From positions 2,108,001-2,172,000 of the forward strand of contig NZ_CP159508.1 of NCBI RefSeq assembly GCF_051131155.1: a stretch of DNA of 64,000 nt, given 5' to 3'. Under the pieces are notes generated by a model that ran no database searches, was not told the origin of the DNA, and saw only the letters and a program-made list of their open reading frames with translations. The translations under genes were made by a program, and so were the position numbers. The stretch's first letter is position 1. Each line of letters begins with the position of its first letter. Of this stretch, positions 16,600-25,929 are shown one piece after another. This DNA comes from Pseudanabaena minima. GTDB lineage: Bacteria; Cyanobacteriota; Cyanobacteriia; Pseudanabaenales; Pseudanabaenaceae.

Positions 16600-17463
16600 A
16601 TGAAGTTATTTATGGTTAAAATTTTTCTGGTTTTAGTTGGTATCACTTTGGCGATCGCACAACCTATTCACGCAGAAACCCTATCTCCAAACACTGCTCC
16701 TAAATCTCATCTCATGTTCCAATCGCAGTTCTCGCGGAATCTAGCTCAAAATCTCCTAGCAGCCAACTCTGAGGGATGTTTTATTTTGTATGACTTAAAG
16801 CGCGATCGCTATATTCGCTATAACTCTCAACATTGCCAAAAACGATTTATTCCTGCATCGACATTTAAGATCTTTAATTCCTTAGTTGCCCTCGAAACTA
16901 AAGCGATCTCTGATGAAAACACCATAATTCCTTGGAATGGCGCAGTTAACAATGAATTTACCGCATGGAATCAAGATCAAACTATGCAGACAGCCTTTAC
17001 GCGATCGGTAGTTTGGTTTTATCAAGAGTTAGCTAGAAGGGCTGGCAATGAAAAAATGAGCAAGTTTATTCAGGCTGCTGACTATGGCAATCAAGATATC
17101 AGTGACAAGATTGATTCTTTTTGGTTAAATGGCAGGCTGAGAATCTCACCAGAGGAGCAAATTAAATTTTTAGTGAGGCTGTATAAAGAAGATTTACCAT
17201 TCTCGCCTGCGACAATGCAAACTGTTAAAGACGTTATGGTGATTGAGCGCCAAGATAATTACACGCTCAGAGGTAAGACTGGTTGGGGTAGAGATGTTGA
17301 TGGCATAAAAAACATTGGTTGGTATGTTGGTTATTTAGAAAGAGATAACAATGTTTATTTTTATGCTCTAAATATGATTAATCAAGATCCAAAATTCCCG
17401 ATGATTCCTACTCGCAAGAAGATTTTATTTGACACTTTTAAGGATTTACAACTCATTGATTAA
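16600..17463 (+). CDS. Class D (OXA-type) beta-lactamase
   Basis: This 287-residue exported serine hydrolase has all class D motifs: S87-T-F-K90 (nucleophile and the lysine that is normally carboxylated), S136-V-V138, Y162-G-N164, W175 in SFWLNG, and K226-T-G228 in LRGKTGWG. A signal peptide covers about residues 1-25, cut near IHAETL. The residues needed for activity are therefore present; whether it hydrolyses beta-lactams or works on cell-wall precursors cannot be read from sequence. It starts 3 nt after the upstream permease and ends 34 nt before the next permease, so it is embedded in a sugar ABC-transporter operon, an odd partnership. Base composition looks like its neighbours. Confidence 0.93.
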   Translation: MKLFMVKIFLVLVGITLAIAQPIHAETLSPNTAPKSHLMFQSQFSRNLAQNLLAANSEGCFILYDLKRDRYIRYNSQHCQKRFIPASTFKIFNSLVALETKAISDENTIIPWNGAVNNEFTAWNQDQTMQTAFTRSVVWFYQELARRAGNEKMSKFIQAADYGNQDISDKIDSFWLNGRLRISPEEQIKFLVRLYKEDLPFSPATMQTVKDVMVIERQDNYTLRGKTGWGRDVDGIKNIGWYVGYLERDNNVYFYALNMINQDPKFPMIPTRKKILFDTFKDLQLID

Positions 17464-17497
17464 TCAACAAATCTATCAACATCATTTCATCTAAATC

Positions 17498-18346
17498 ATG
17501 AAAAGTAAAAAACTAAAATCATCATCAAATATCCTTAATAATATTCCTCAATTTATTCTTTTAATTGCGATCGCCACTTTAACGGTATTTCCTTTGCTCT
17601 GGCTAGTAAGCACCGCTTTTAAATCACCAAGCGAAAATATTTTTCAGGCTACACCACAACTCTTACCTGCCCAGCCCACCTTTGAGAATTTCCTCAAGGT
17701 CTGGAAAAATTCCCGTTTCGATCTTTATCTTTGGAATAGTTTTTTGGTTGCTAGCGTCACCGTCGTTTTAAATTTACTATTCTGCTCCCTCGCCGCTTTT
17801 CCCCTTGCCAGACTAAATTTTAAAGGACGAGATTCGATATTTTGGGCGATCGTTGGCACAACAATGATTCCATTCCAAATTACGATGATTCCCCTATATA
17901 TTCTTGCCGTGCAGCTCAATCTCAAAAATACCTATGCTGGCTTGATTTTTCCCTATGTAATTTCTGCCTTTGGTATATTTCTACTACGTCAAGCCTTCCA
18001 AAGCGTTCCCAAAGAAATGGAAGAAGCGGCGCGAATGGATGGTTGCTCTAGTATGGGAATTTGGTGGCATGTGATGTTACCTGCGGCGCGTCCTGCGCTA
18101 ACAACCCTTGCTGTATTTACCTTTGTAGCAATGTGGGGCGATTTTTTATGGCCGTTGGTGATCGTCGATAAGGCTGAGCTTTATACATTACCGAGGGGGA
18201 TTGCTAGTCTGGCAAGTGCCTTCTCTGAGGATTGGCGCTTAATTGCCGCAGGTTCTGCGATTTCGATGCTACCCGTATTTATCGTGTTTGTATTTCTGCA
18301 ACGCTACATCATTCCTACCGAGGCTAGTATTGGAGTCAAAGGATAA
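17498..18346 (+). CDS. Sugar ABC transporter permease (MalG/UgpE type)
   Basis: This 282-residue second permease pairs with the one at 15682-16596. It has about six membrane helices, a periplasmic loop early on, and an EAA loop MEEAARMDGCSSMGIWWHVMLPAARPAL at about residues 173-200. It is the last gene of the permease-OXA-permease unit and runs straight into a terminator that overlaps its stop codon. In cyanobacteria such importers often share a MsmK/UgpC-type ATPase encoded elsewhere, which would explain the missing ATPase (family knowledge, not seen here). Confidence 0.93.
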   Translation: MKSKKLKSSSNILNNIPQFILLIAIATLTVFPLLWLVSTAFKSPSENIFQATPQLLPAQPTFENFLKVWKNSRFDLYLWNSFLVASVTVVLNLLFCSLAAFPLARLNFKGRDSIFWAIVGTTMIPFQITMIPLYILAVQLNLKNTYAGLIFPYVISAFGIFLLRQAFQSVPKEMEEAARMDGCSSMGIWWHVMLPAARPALTTLAVFTFVAMWGDFLWPLVIVDKAELYTLPRGIASLASAFSEDWRLIAAGSAISMLPVFIVFVFLQRYIIPTEASIGVKG

Positions 18347-18378
18347 AGACGACGCGCTGCGTCGTCTTTATCCTTTGA
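18336..18378 (+). terminator. Strong stem-loop terminator overlapping the permease stop codon
   Basis: A 20-bp perfect stem around a 3-nt loop (centre GACGACGC-gct-GCGTCGTC) begins within the last codons of the upstream permease gene. Confidence 0.75.
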
Positions 18379-18533
18379 CTTGTTGCTCTTGCCATAGTTT
18401 TGAACTTAGGGTAGTTTATGATTCTTAAGACTTGAGTTTTAAATTTAATATAGATTTAATATTTTCAGTCAGCCTGCCCACTATCCTGTTCAGAAACTTC
18501 AGCAAATTTAAGGGAAGCAATCCGCACATAAAA

Positions 18534-20198
18534 ATGAGCATCTGTAAGACATTTCAAGGCTTTATTTTTCAAAACCTGATTTATTTGCTTCCGATCGCAA
18601 TCTTGTCACCAACCTTAGCGATCACCTCCCCTGTTGCCGCTCAATCACAGGCATCGCCTAGCTCACCAGCGATCACGCAAAATATCATCTATGTAAATCC
18701 CCAAACAGGTAGCGATCGCCCAGAGCAAGGAAGCAATACTGCACCGTTTAAAACAATTACCTATGCGATAAGTCGCGCTGAAGCTGGACAGATTATTCAA
18801 CTAGCCTATGGAACCTATAGTAGTGCTACGGGTGAGCAGTTCCCAATACGTCTACGTCCTAATGTGACATTAAGGGGTAACGAAGCCACTAAGGGCAAAG
18901 GCATCATCATTCTGGGTGGGGGAACATTACGCACAGGATCGGGGTTTCCTCAAAATGTGGCGATCGCACTTAGCGATGGAGCAGAATTGAGAGGCGTGAC
19001 TGTGACGAATCCTAATCCTAGAGGTTATGGACTGTGGATTGAGAATGCTAGTCCTGCGATCGCCAATAATACTTTGATCGATAATCAGCAAGATGGCGGC
19101 TTAATTACGGGTAAATCAACGGCGATTATTTCAGCAAATCAATTCTTTCGCAATGGAACCAGTGGTTTAGCGATCGAGGGTGAAGCTAGTCCAGATATTC
19201 GCGGTAATCTATTTCAGCAAACCACTTTTGGGATGAGTATTCGCCAAGATGCGGCTCCCCAAATCACGGAAAATACTTTTACTCAAAATCAAAATGGACT
19301 CCTAATCCAATCCAATGCCAGACCCATTTTGCGCGGCAATGCGATCATCAATAATCGTGCTTATGGCGTAACAATTTCTGATACTGCCAAGCCAGATCTG
19401 GGCAAACCTAACGATGATGGTAACAACACTTTTCAGGGAAATGGCACATTCGATCTACAAAATGTCAGCCGTAATGCGGTTGCTGTGATTGGCAATCAGT
19501 TGGACAGTAAAAGAGTGAAGGGAAACTTGCAATTGTCAGGTATACGTCCGCCAGCCAATCTATTTGCTAGTCTTGCTAGCAGTCCTTCGACAAATGTAGC
19601 AAAGGCAAATGCTGCGGTTGTGAGCAAAACCTTACCCGCCACACCCAAGAGCGATCGCTTTGCCAATATCAACCAACAACTTGAACAACAGATTGCTACC
19701 AGTCAGCCCATGAATCTTGCGCCTCCTCTTGATAATCCGCCAGCATTGGTTAGATCGACATCTTCGAGCATCAATCAAGGCAATCAAGCAAATAATCCTT
19801 TCTGGTACGAGCCTGTTACCTCTGTAATCATTAGAATTACACCTAAGAGTTTTAACTCTCCCATACCTGCTAATCCTGAGATTAGTACTAGTTTGCCCCC
19901 CGTTCGATCTAGTCCTCCTAGCGGCGAACCCGTCAATCAACCAATTCAAATTGCGCCACTGGCTAATACCAGTTTCAAGCCCCAAACCCCACCTCGGTAT
20001 CGAGTAGTTGTGCCTGTTTCTTCACCTAACGCTGTTGCCCAAGTACGTCAAATTGTGCCAAATTCCTTTGCTTCTAGACTTAATGGCTACTTAGTAGTGC
20101 AGATTGGAGCCTATAGCGATCGCCGTATCGCTGAAGTGCAGGTGTCTCGCCTCGCCCAACAAGGTCTATCAGCAAGGATTGAGTCAATTAATCCATAG
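18534..20198 (+). CDS. Secreted DUF1565 beta-helix protein with SPOR-like C-terminus
   Basis: This exported protein of about 554 residues has a signal peptide (MSICKTF start, hydrophobic core, cut near PVAAQS). A DUF1565/right-handed parallel beta-helix domain follows (YVNPQTGSDRPEQGSNTAPFKTITYAISRAEAGQIIQLAYGTYS), with repeated N-x-F/I-x-x-N rungs (ANNTLIDNQQDGG, SANQFFRNGTSG, RGNLFQQTTFG, TENTFTQNQNG, RGNAIINNRAYG). A Pro/Ser-rich linker leads to a C-terminal region YLVVQIGAYSDRRIAEVQVSRLAQQGLSARIESI that resembles a SPOR peptidoglycan-binding fold. It is likely a cell-envelope protein of unknown substrate. The ATG at 18534 is chosen over a TTG at 18432 because it starts the signal peptide directly. 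Confidence 0.85.
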   Translation: MSICKTFQGFIFQNLIYLLPIAILSPTLAITSPVAAQSQASPSSPAITQNIIYVNPQTGSDRPEQGSNTAPFKTITYAISRAEAGQIIQLAYGTYSSATGEQFPIRLRPNVTLRGNEATKGKGIIILGGGTLRTGSGFPQNVAIALSDGAELRGVTVTNPNPRGYGLWIENASPAIANNTLIDNQQDGGLITGKSTAIISANQFFRNGTSGLAIEGEASPDIRGNLFQQTTFGMSIRQDAAPQITENTFTQNQNGLLIQSNARPILRGNAIINNRAYGVTISDTAKPDLGKPNDDGNNTFQGNGTFDLQNVSRNAVAVIGNQLDSKRVKGNLQLSGIRPPANLFASLASSPSTNVAKANAAVVSKTLPATPKSDRFANINQQLEQQIATSQPMNLAPPLDNPPALVRSTSSSINQGNQANNPFWYEPVTSVIIRITPKSFNSPIPANPEISTSLPPVRSSPPSGEPVNQPIQIAPLANTSFKPQTPPRYRVVVPVSSPNAVAQVRQIVPNSFASRLNGYLVVQIGAYSDRRIAEVQVSRLAQQGLSARIESINP

Positions 20199-20201
20199 AT
20201 C

Positions 20202-20238
20202 TAAAATAGAGGCGACACTTCGTGTCGCCTCTATTTTA
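20202..20238 (+). terminator. Stem-loop terminator after the beta-helix gene
   Basis: The arms TAAAATAGAGGCGACAC and GTGTCGCCTCTATTTTA pair with a very short loop and end in a T-run; it starts three nt after the stop codon. Confidence 0.85.
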
Positions 20239-20288
20239 GGGTTTTGCTATAAAATGCAGATATCTAAATCTTTTTTGATAATTGTCCT

Positions 20289-20660
20289 ATGACCTTAAAC
20301 AAAGTTCACCTAGTTGGACGTGCAGGACGCGACCCTGAAGTTAAATATTTTGAGTCTGGCAAAGTGGTTTGCAACTTCACGATCGCAGTTAACCGTAATA
20401 CTAGCAACCGCGATGAGCCACCCGATTGGTTTGACTTAGAAATTTGGGACAAAACTGCCGAAGTTGCTAAAAACTTTGTCAGAAAGGGCAGCTTAATCGG
20501 TGTATCAGGATCACTAAAGTTTGATCGCTGGAATGATCGCACCACAGGTGATGAGCGTCAAAAGCCCGTAATTCGTGTGGATCGCCTAGAACTACTTGGC
20601 TCTCGCAAGGATAATGAAGCAGCAAGCAATAGTAGCGGTAGCTATGACGATGACTTCTAA
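20289..20660 (+). CDS. ssb: Single-stranded DNA-binding protein
   Basis: This 123-residue OB-fold protein coats single-stranded DNA. It starts MTLNKVHLVGRAGRDPEVKYFESGKVVCNFTIAVNR, then DWFDLEIWDKTAEVAKNFVRKGSLIGVSGSLKFDRW, as in the short cyanobacterial SSBs. The acidic end SSGSYDDDF keeps the terminal D-D-x-F tip used to recruit partner proteins. The ATG at 20289 directly begins the fold. It is a single gene between two hairpins. Confidence 0.93.
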   Translation: MTLNKVHLVGRAGRDPEVKYFESGKVVCNFTIAVNRNTSNRDEPPDWFDLEIWDKTAEVAKNFVRKGSLIGVSGSLKFDRWNDRTTGDERQKPVIRVDRLELLGSRKDNEAASNSSGSYDDDF

Positions 20661-20664
20661 ATCC

Positions 20665-20689
20665 AAAAGCCTTGCTTAGCAAGGCTTTT
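20665..20689 (+). terminator. ssb terminator
   Basis: A perfect 11-bp stem AAAAGCCTTGC / GCAAGGCTTTT with a 3-nt loop ends in a T-rich tract four nt after the ssb stop. Confidence 0.88.
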
Positions 20690-20793
20690 AGTATTTTTTA
20701 TTCGGTTGAATACGGTTTTCCTACCCAAAAATCAGCGATCGCATCAGTAAGAATATATTTAGATATTTTCGTTAAAGATGTAAGGAACCGATT

Positions 20794-21090
20794 ATGTTTA
20801 ATCTTGGCGAGCTAAACTCCTCCAACAACCTTTTGCTTGATTATCTCAAAAATCAATCACCTGAAACTCTAGCAACTGTCGCTCAATCTGTTAGTCCCGA
20901 AGCGCAGCAGATCATTACCCAAAATATTCAAAACTTGTTAGGTATTTTGCCTCCACAACACTTTAATGTCAGTATCACCACTGATCGTGAAAACTTAGCA
21001 GGATTGATTGGCTCGGCAATGATGACTGGTTACTTTATCCGTCAAATGGAAACGAGAATGCAGCTAGACCGTTCCTTGGATACACTATAG
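20794..21090 (+). CDS. DUF760 family small protein
   Basis: This 98-residue protein matches DUF760, a family conserved in cyanobacteria and chloroplasts with no settled function. Characteristic segments are LLDYLKNQSPETLATVAQSVSPEAQQIITQNIQNLLGILPPQHFNV and the hydrophobic LAGLIGSAMMTGYFIRQMETRMQLDRSL end. There is no signal peptide. An AAGGAA tract about 10 nt before the ATG serves as ribosome-binding site. It is monocistronic. Confidence 0.85.
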   Translation: MFNLGELNSSNNLLLDYLKNQSPETLATVAQSVSPEAQQIITQNIQNLLGILPPQHFNVSITTDRENLAGLIGSAMMTGYFIRQMETRMQLDRSLDTL

Positions 21091-21134
21091 CCCTCATAAA
21101 GTTAAAGCCAGTGCTTTGCACCGACATAGCTTTT

Positions 21135-21237
21135 TATAGCTGCCGTCGATTGAGTTAGGACAAAAGCAAAACCCAGAAAGAGAATGGCGGCGCTTCGCGC
21201 CGCCATTCTCTTTCTGGGTTTTATGTCCTCATATAAA
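21135..21237. repeat. MITE-like palindromic element (TATAGCTG family), inverted copy
   Basis: The frame is the same as at 2616-2732 but in opposite orientation: TATAGCTGCCGTCGATT and AGGACAAAA first, then the hairpin AAAACCCAGAAAGAGAAT with tip GGCGGCGCTTCGCGCCGCC (21186-21204), and TATGTCCTCATATA at the far side. The middle arm AGAAAGAGAAT differs from the other copies yet pairs perfectly. Confidence 0.85.
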
Positions 21238-21238
21238 T

Positions 21239-21269
21239 AAAAAAGGGAGCGCTAAGCGCTCCCTTTTTT
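21239..21269 (-). terminator. crtR terminator
   Basis: The stem AAAAGGGAGCGC / GCGCTCCCTTTT has a 3-nt loop and T-runs on both sides and abuts the crtR stop codon. Confidence 0.85.
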
Positions 21270-22152
21270 ATTTGTGCTTATGACTGTGAAAACGAATACC
21301 CAAGAACACATCGTATAGAAAACCAGCTAGATCGGGCATTTTGAAGATTCCCAAGGTCTGCGGTGAGCCATTAGCATCCAGCAAAGGCTTCATTTGATAA
21401 TATGCTTTCTCGTAATAGTACCAAGGCACATTAGGCCACAGATGGTGAACTAAGTGATAGTTTTGACCTAATAGCAAGATATTTAAAAATCTACCTGGAT
21501 AAACTCTGGCATTTTTCCAGCGCGATCGCTCAACAAAAGGACGATGAGGCAAATAGTCAAAAAACAAGCCTAACAAAAGTCCCATAACAGCTGCTGGCAC
21601 AAACCAAAAGTTCATCATATAGCCAAGAAAACCATATTGATAACCAACAAATATGGTTGCAACTACAATTAAACGGCTAATCGCCCATTCTAAAAGCTCG
21701 TAATTCCTCCATAAACGACGTTGGAAAAAGAAAACTTCGTGATAGAAAAAGCGTGCAGCAATTAACCACAATGGTCCACCCGTAGAAACATAGTGATCAG
21801 GATCATCTTCCTCATCATTCACATGGGCATGGTGCTGCATATGCACCCTTGTAAATACTGGGAATACAAACCCTTGCAATATTGCAGCAATATGCCCGAT
21901 CGCAGCATTAACAATGCGATTTGGGTGAGCAACGTTATGGCAAGCATCATGAATTACTGTTCCCAGTACATAAAGCGCCGAAAAATTACAAACAAATACG
22001 AGCCAGTGCGCCCAGCCCCACACCCAATACCCTGTTGTCGATGCAGTTGCTAAAACAATCGAACCCAGTAGCAGTAGTATCGTCGGATTAAATCCCTGTG
22101 CTGCACCCATCAGACCGATTGGAACAGTTAGGGCTTTGCCCTGCTGCTGCAT
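21268..22152 (-). CDS. crtR: Beta-carotene hydroxylase (CrtR-type, desaturase superfamily)
   Basis: This 294-residue integral-membrane di-iron enzyme should hydroxylate beta-carotene rings toward zeaxanthin. The histidine boxes are H68-DACHNVAH, H104-MQHHAH followed by VNDEEDDPDH, and NYHLVHHLWPNVPWY near residue 233, matching cyanobacterial CrtR rather than acyl-lipid desaturases. Four or so hydrophobic segments flank them. It is monocistronic with its own terminator. CrtR versus a close ketolase relative is decided on motif memory only. Confidence 0.85.
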   Translation of the reverse strand: MQQQGKALTVPIGLMGAAQGFNPTILLLLGSIVLATASTTGYWVWGWAHWLVFVCNFSALYVLGTVIHDACHNVAHPNRIVNAAIGHIAAILQGFVFPVFTRVHMQHHAHVNDEEDDPDHYVSTGGPLWLIAARFFYHEVFFFQRRLWRNYELLEWAISRLIVVATIFVGYQYGFLGYMMNFWFVPAAVMGLLLGLFFDYLPHRPFVERSRWKNARVYPGRFLNILLLGQNYHLVHHLWPNVPWYYYEKAYYQMKPLLDANGSPQTLGIFKMPDLAGFLYDVFLGIRFHSHKHK

Positions 22153-22332
22153 TGTGTCACTCCTTACTCAAATTTCCTATCTTTATATCCAAATATGCAT
22201 TTGGGGCTTGCCTGTTGCAAAAACCAAAAACATTTGATTGTTGCGTTTTATTACATTTTTTATTATTCCCTATGCTACCGATAATAGAGCGAGATTGCAA
22301 CTGTGATTTTGAGGCAATCAGTTTTTGGAGTA

Positions 22333-22383
22333 CAAAGAAGTTTTAAAAAAGCTTATTTTACAAGCTTTTTTAAAACTTCTTTG
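22333..22383. terminator. Long A/T-rich stem-loop between crtR and the IS element
   Basis: A perfect 22-bp stem with a 7-nt loop (arms beginning CAAAGAAGTTTTAAAAAAGC) occupies the intergenic stretch upstream of crtR. The rest of 22153-22487 holds no gene that I can support. Confidence 0.55.
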
Positions 22384-22487
22384 GGTGTTACATAATAAAT
22401 CACTCAACAATAGGCTACGCGATCGCTAAGCTGCCCATCCTACATTTAGTTCCCGCAACTTACTGACAAACTATATAAACTATTTAG

Positions 22488-24210
22488 GGCTTACTGAAAA
22501 AGCAAGAAAAGCATACAAGCAAAGGTTTCTAAGGAGAACGAAAACAGATAAAATGCAAGAAAAAGCAAGAAAAGCTAGAAAAACCCTTGCACCAATAAAA
22601 TTGCATGTACCGACAATCCCCCACAGGACAGCTATCATTCGAGAACTTCTACTTACCATTTGGCGGCAAACTATCAGGAGAAAATCGATGGGTAAGATTA
22701 GCAGAACTAGTGCCGTGGGAAGAATTTGAGAATGAATATGCAGAACAATTTAGCGAAGGACAAGGAGCACCAGCAAAACCATTTCGGATAGCACTTGGGG
22801 CGCTGATCATCAAAGAGAAGCTAGGAACAAGTGACGAAGAGACAGTAGAACAAATTCGTGAGAATCCATATTTACAATACTTCCTAGGCTTATCAGAGTA
22901 CAGCGACAACGCCCCATTTGAAGCAAGCATGATGGTACATTTCCGCAAGCGATTGAATCTAGAGATCGTGGGCAGAATCAACGAACGGATTGTGAAGCCT
23001 CCTAAAGAGTCGGGACAAAAAGAGAAGGAAGCAAAGCAGTACAAGAAAGAAGAAAGAGAAGAGATAGAAGAGAAGTTAGAAGAGCAGAATATAGAAAAGG
23101 AACAGAAAGAACCAGAACCAGCAAACCAAGGAAAATTGCTGCTAGATGCAACAGTCGCGCCATCCGACATCCGTTATCCCACTGACATCAAACTGTTGAA
23201 CGAAGCAAGAGAACAAACGGAAATAGTGATTGATGCTCTTTACCAACAAGTGAAAGAACAATTAGCGAAGAAACCACGCACCTATCGCCGTGAAGCAAGG
23301 ACAGCGTATCTCCAAATTGCCAAACAACGCCAACCCAATCGTAAAAGGATTCGCAAAGCATTGCGCCAACAGTTGGGATATGTGCGTCGCAATCTTGCCC
23401 ATATTGACACTCTAATTGCCGCAGGGGCAAAGCTATCGGAATTGAAGAGGAGTCTCTATCGGAACTTGCTAGTCGTCAGTGAAGTATATCGGCAACAACA
23501 ATGGATGTACGAGCAAGGTGGTCATCGCATAGATGACCGCATCGTCAGTATTACGCAACCTCATGTGTCCGATTGTCAGAGGTAAGGCAGGAACACCTGT
23601 GGAGTTTGGCGCTAAACTCTCAGTTAGTTGTGTCGATGGTCATGCCTTTCTCGACCATCTCAGTTGGGATAACTTCAATGAATCGGGGGATTTGCAGCAA
23701 CAAGTAGCATTGTTTAAATCTCGCTTTGGACATTATCCTGAAGCGGTTTACGTTGACCAGATTTACCGCACTCGCAGCAATCGCGCCTATTGTCGAAATC
23801 TCGGTATTCGGATTACGGCTCCGCCTTTGGGCAGACCTGTACCCGATGAGTTGGCGGCTATTCGCAAGCAGACTCTCGAAGATGCTAAGGTTCGCAATCA
23901 AATTGAAGGTAAGTTTGGACTGGCTAAACGACGGTTCAGTCTAAATCGCGTCATGTCCAAGTTGGCAAATACATCGGAAACGGCGATCGCTATCACTTTC
24001 TTGGTGATGAATTTGGAAGCGCTGCTCAAGCAGCTTGCTTTTTTCGGTTTGTCTTGGTTTATCTTTTGCTGGCAACTCTTTGTTCTTCCTTCTTGGAAAC
24101 CCCTTTTTAACTTTAATTCTTTTTCTTGGCAATTTCCTTGTAGACACTCAAAGTATTATCCCCTTCCTCTTTGCCCACTACTTTTCCCTTAGTCTCTTTT
24201 TCAGCAAGCC
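22488..24210 (+). mobile_element. IS5/IS1182-type insertion sequence with 8-bp target duplication
   Basis: The element of about 1.72 kb is bounded by inverted ends GGCTTACTGAAAAAG (22488) and CTTTTTCAGCAAGCC (ending 24210). CTATTTAG flanks it directly on both sides (22480-22487 and 24211-24218), consistent with an 8-bp target-site duplication. It carries one frameshifted transposase gene. The right flank forms the stop codon of the neighbouring kinase gene. Confidence 0.82.
22605..24192 (+). pseudogene. Frameshifted IS5/IS1182-family transposase
   Basis: The first frame (22605-23585) carries the DUF772/InsH N-terminal domain (FRIALGALIIKEKLGTSDEETVEQIRENPYLQYFLGL), then a charged linker and the start of the DDE core (LLLDATVAPSDIRYPTDIKLLNEAREQTE). 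The frame is lost after RIVSITQPHV near 23570 and resumes in another frame as PIVRGKAGTPVEFGAKLSVS through the catalytic C-terminal half (YVDQIYRTRSNRAYCRNLGIRI, LAKRRFSLNRVMSKLANTSETAIAITFLVMNLE). A two-base loss between GTG and TCC would explain it: restoring CG gives HVRPIVRG. The transposase is therefore likely inactive. Confidence 0.85.
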
Positions 24211-25929
24211 CTATTTAGAGTTGCTATATCTCGTAAAAATATTCACAATATCTTCAATCTGAATTGGCTTAGTAATAAAGTCGTTCATCCCAGCATCTAG
24301 GCATAATTGGCGATCTTCTGGCAAAGCATTAGCTGTCAAAGCCACAATCCAAGGCTGCTGTTTAAAATCTTGACGAATCTTTTTAGTAGCTGTGATTCCA
24401 TCGACCTTAGGCATTTGTATATCCATAAAAATTACGTCATAGTTTTCTTGGTCGAGAGCTTCTAGCACTTCTAAGCCATTGTTTGCAAGCTTCGGACTAT
24501 AACCCAGACTTTCTAGAAATAATGCAAGTATCCTTTGATTAACAAGATTATCCTCAGCAATAAGGACTTGGAAATTAGCTGATGGAAGATTTGGTTGGAC
24601 TAGAGGAGATAAAGTTGGTTGAATGACTTGATTGATCTCTGTTTGGCTACTTTTTGTAGGCACATTTTCCATCATGATCGTAAAGTAGAACTTGGAGCCT
24701 CGCATGTATATAGACTCAGAATTAAATATCCAATCATCAGGAGGATTGCCACCGATTCGCCCATTGGTCTCCACCCAAATAGTCCCCCCCATTAACTCCA
24801 CTAAACTTTTGCTGATTGCTAGCCCTAGTCCTGTTCCACCATATTTGCGACTAATGGAAGAATCAGCTTGAGTAAAGGGTTGAAACAATAAGTTTAGTTG
24901 CTCGTATTCAATACCAATACCTGTATCTGCAACTGTGAAAATTAATTCGCATGATTTATCGCAATTGTCGCCGCTATAGCTAGAAGATAAACGAGATGTA
25001 ACGGAGATCTCCACATGACCTTGGAGGGTAAATTTAATGGCATTACCTAACAGATTAATTAAAACTTGACGAATCCGCGAAGCATCACCTGAAAGCTCTT
25101 TGGCAATCTCAGGATTTATCGAATATTGAATGTTGAGACTTCTATCTTTCGCTTGTTTGCTTAAAAGTTCGCAGACCGATTTAATAATATCTTCCAAAAA
25201 TAAAGGTTGGCTTTCTATTTTTAGCATTCCTGATTCAATTTTAGAAAAATCAAGAATGTCATTAATGATCGTTAACAGTGCATTACCGCTATCACGGATA
25301 ACTTGTACATAATCTCTTTGATCTTCTGTCAATTTAGTAGTTGCTAGTAAATCTGCCATTCCAATTACACCATTCATCGGGGTACGGATTTCATGGCTCA
25401 TATTGGCTAAAAAAGCACTCTTTGCAGCATTTGATGCTTCAGCCATCTCTTTAGCGTGAGCAAGAGCTATTTCTTTTAGCTCTAGCAATCGTACCTGTTT
25501 GATCGCTTCTTCCAATTTTTGTTGTTGTTCATGTAAACTAGTTACAAAAGCAAGGGTTTTATTAATCGTAATTTCTAAGTCTTCAAAATCAATTGGTTTA
25601 GTTACAAAGTCAAAAGCACCGCAATTCATCGCCATTCGGATATTTTGCATATCCCCATAGGCTGAAACTACTACTGCTTTTAAGTTCTGATCAAGTTCTG
25701 CCAATTTGGAGATTAAGGATAAACCATCCATTTCTGGCATCCTAATATCAGTTAGAACCATGGATATACAATGCGAGCCTTTCAAGATTTCGATTGCTTC
25801 TATCCCATTTGAAGCAAATATAAAATCTAGTTCTTCAGCTTGAATTCTTTTTCTAAATCTCTGTTTAAAAAGTCTTTGGACTTCAATTTCGTCATCAACT
25901 ACTAAAATCGATTTTACTTTATTTTTCAT
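24211..25929 (-). CDS. REC-histidine kinase-REC hybrid signalling protein
   Basis: This 572-residue cytoplasmic protein has an N-terminal receiver (phospho-acceptor D61 in LTDIRMPEMDG, K111), a coiled-coil linker (about 130-165), a HisKA domain with H179 in NMSHEIRTPMNG, a HATPase domain (NLLGNAIKFT, DTGIGI, GTGLGLAISKSLVELMGG) and a C-terminal receiver (D503 in MDIQMPKVDG). All phosphotransfer residues are intact. There is no membrane segment, so input must come through the first receiver from another kinase. Its stop codon lies in the 8-bp target duplication of the adjacent IS; because that duplication copies host sequence, the protein end was probably not altered. No output partner is adjacent. 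Confidence 0.93.
   Translation of the reverse strand: MKNKVKSILVVDDEIEVQRLFKQRFRKRIQAEELDFIFASNGIEAIEILKGSHCISMVLTDIRMPEMDGLSLISKLAELDQNLKAVVVSAYGDMQNIRMAMNCGAFDFVTKPIDFEDLEITINKTLAFVTSLHEQQQKLEEAIKQVRLLELKEIALAHAKEMAEASNAAKSAFLANMSHEIRTPMNGVIGMADLLATTKLTEDQRDYVQVIRDSGNALLTIINDILDFSKIESGMLKIESQPLFLEDIIKSVCELLSKQAKDRSLNIQYSINPEIAKELSGDASRIRQVLINLLGNAIKFTLQGHVEISVTSRLSSSYSGDNCDKSCELIFTVADTGIGIEYEQLNLLFQPFTQADSSISRKYGGTGLGLAISKSLVELMGGTIWVETNGRIGGNPPDDWIFNSESIYMRGSKFYFTIMMENVPTKSSQTEINQVIQPTLSPLVQPNLPSANFQVLIAEDNLVNQRILALFLESLGYSPKLANNGLEVLEALDQENYDVIFMDIQMPKVDGITATKKIRQDFKQQPWIVALTANALPEDRQLCLDAGMNDFITKPIQIEDIVNIFTRYSNSK

Noticed and set aside
22649..23170. Minus-strand 173-residue Ser-rich frame in the IS transposase
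   Set aside because: It is the antisense of the Glu/Lys-rich linker of the transposase.
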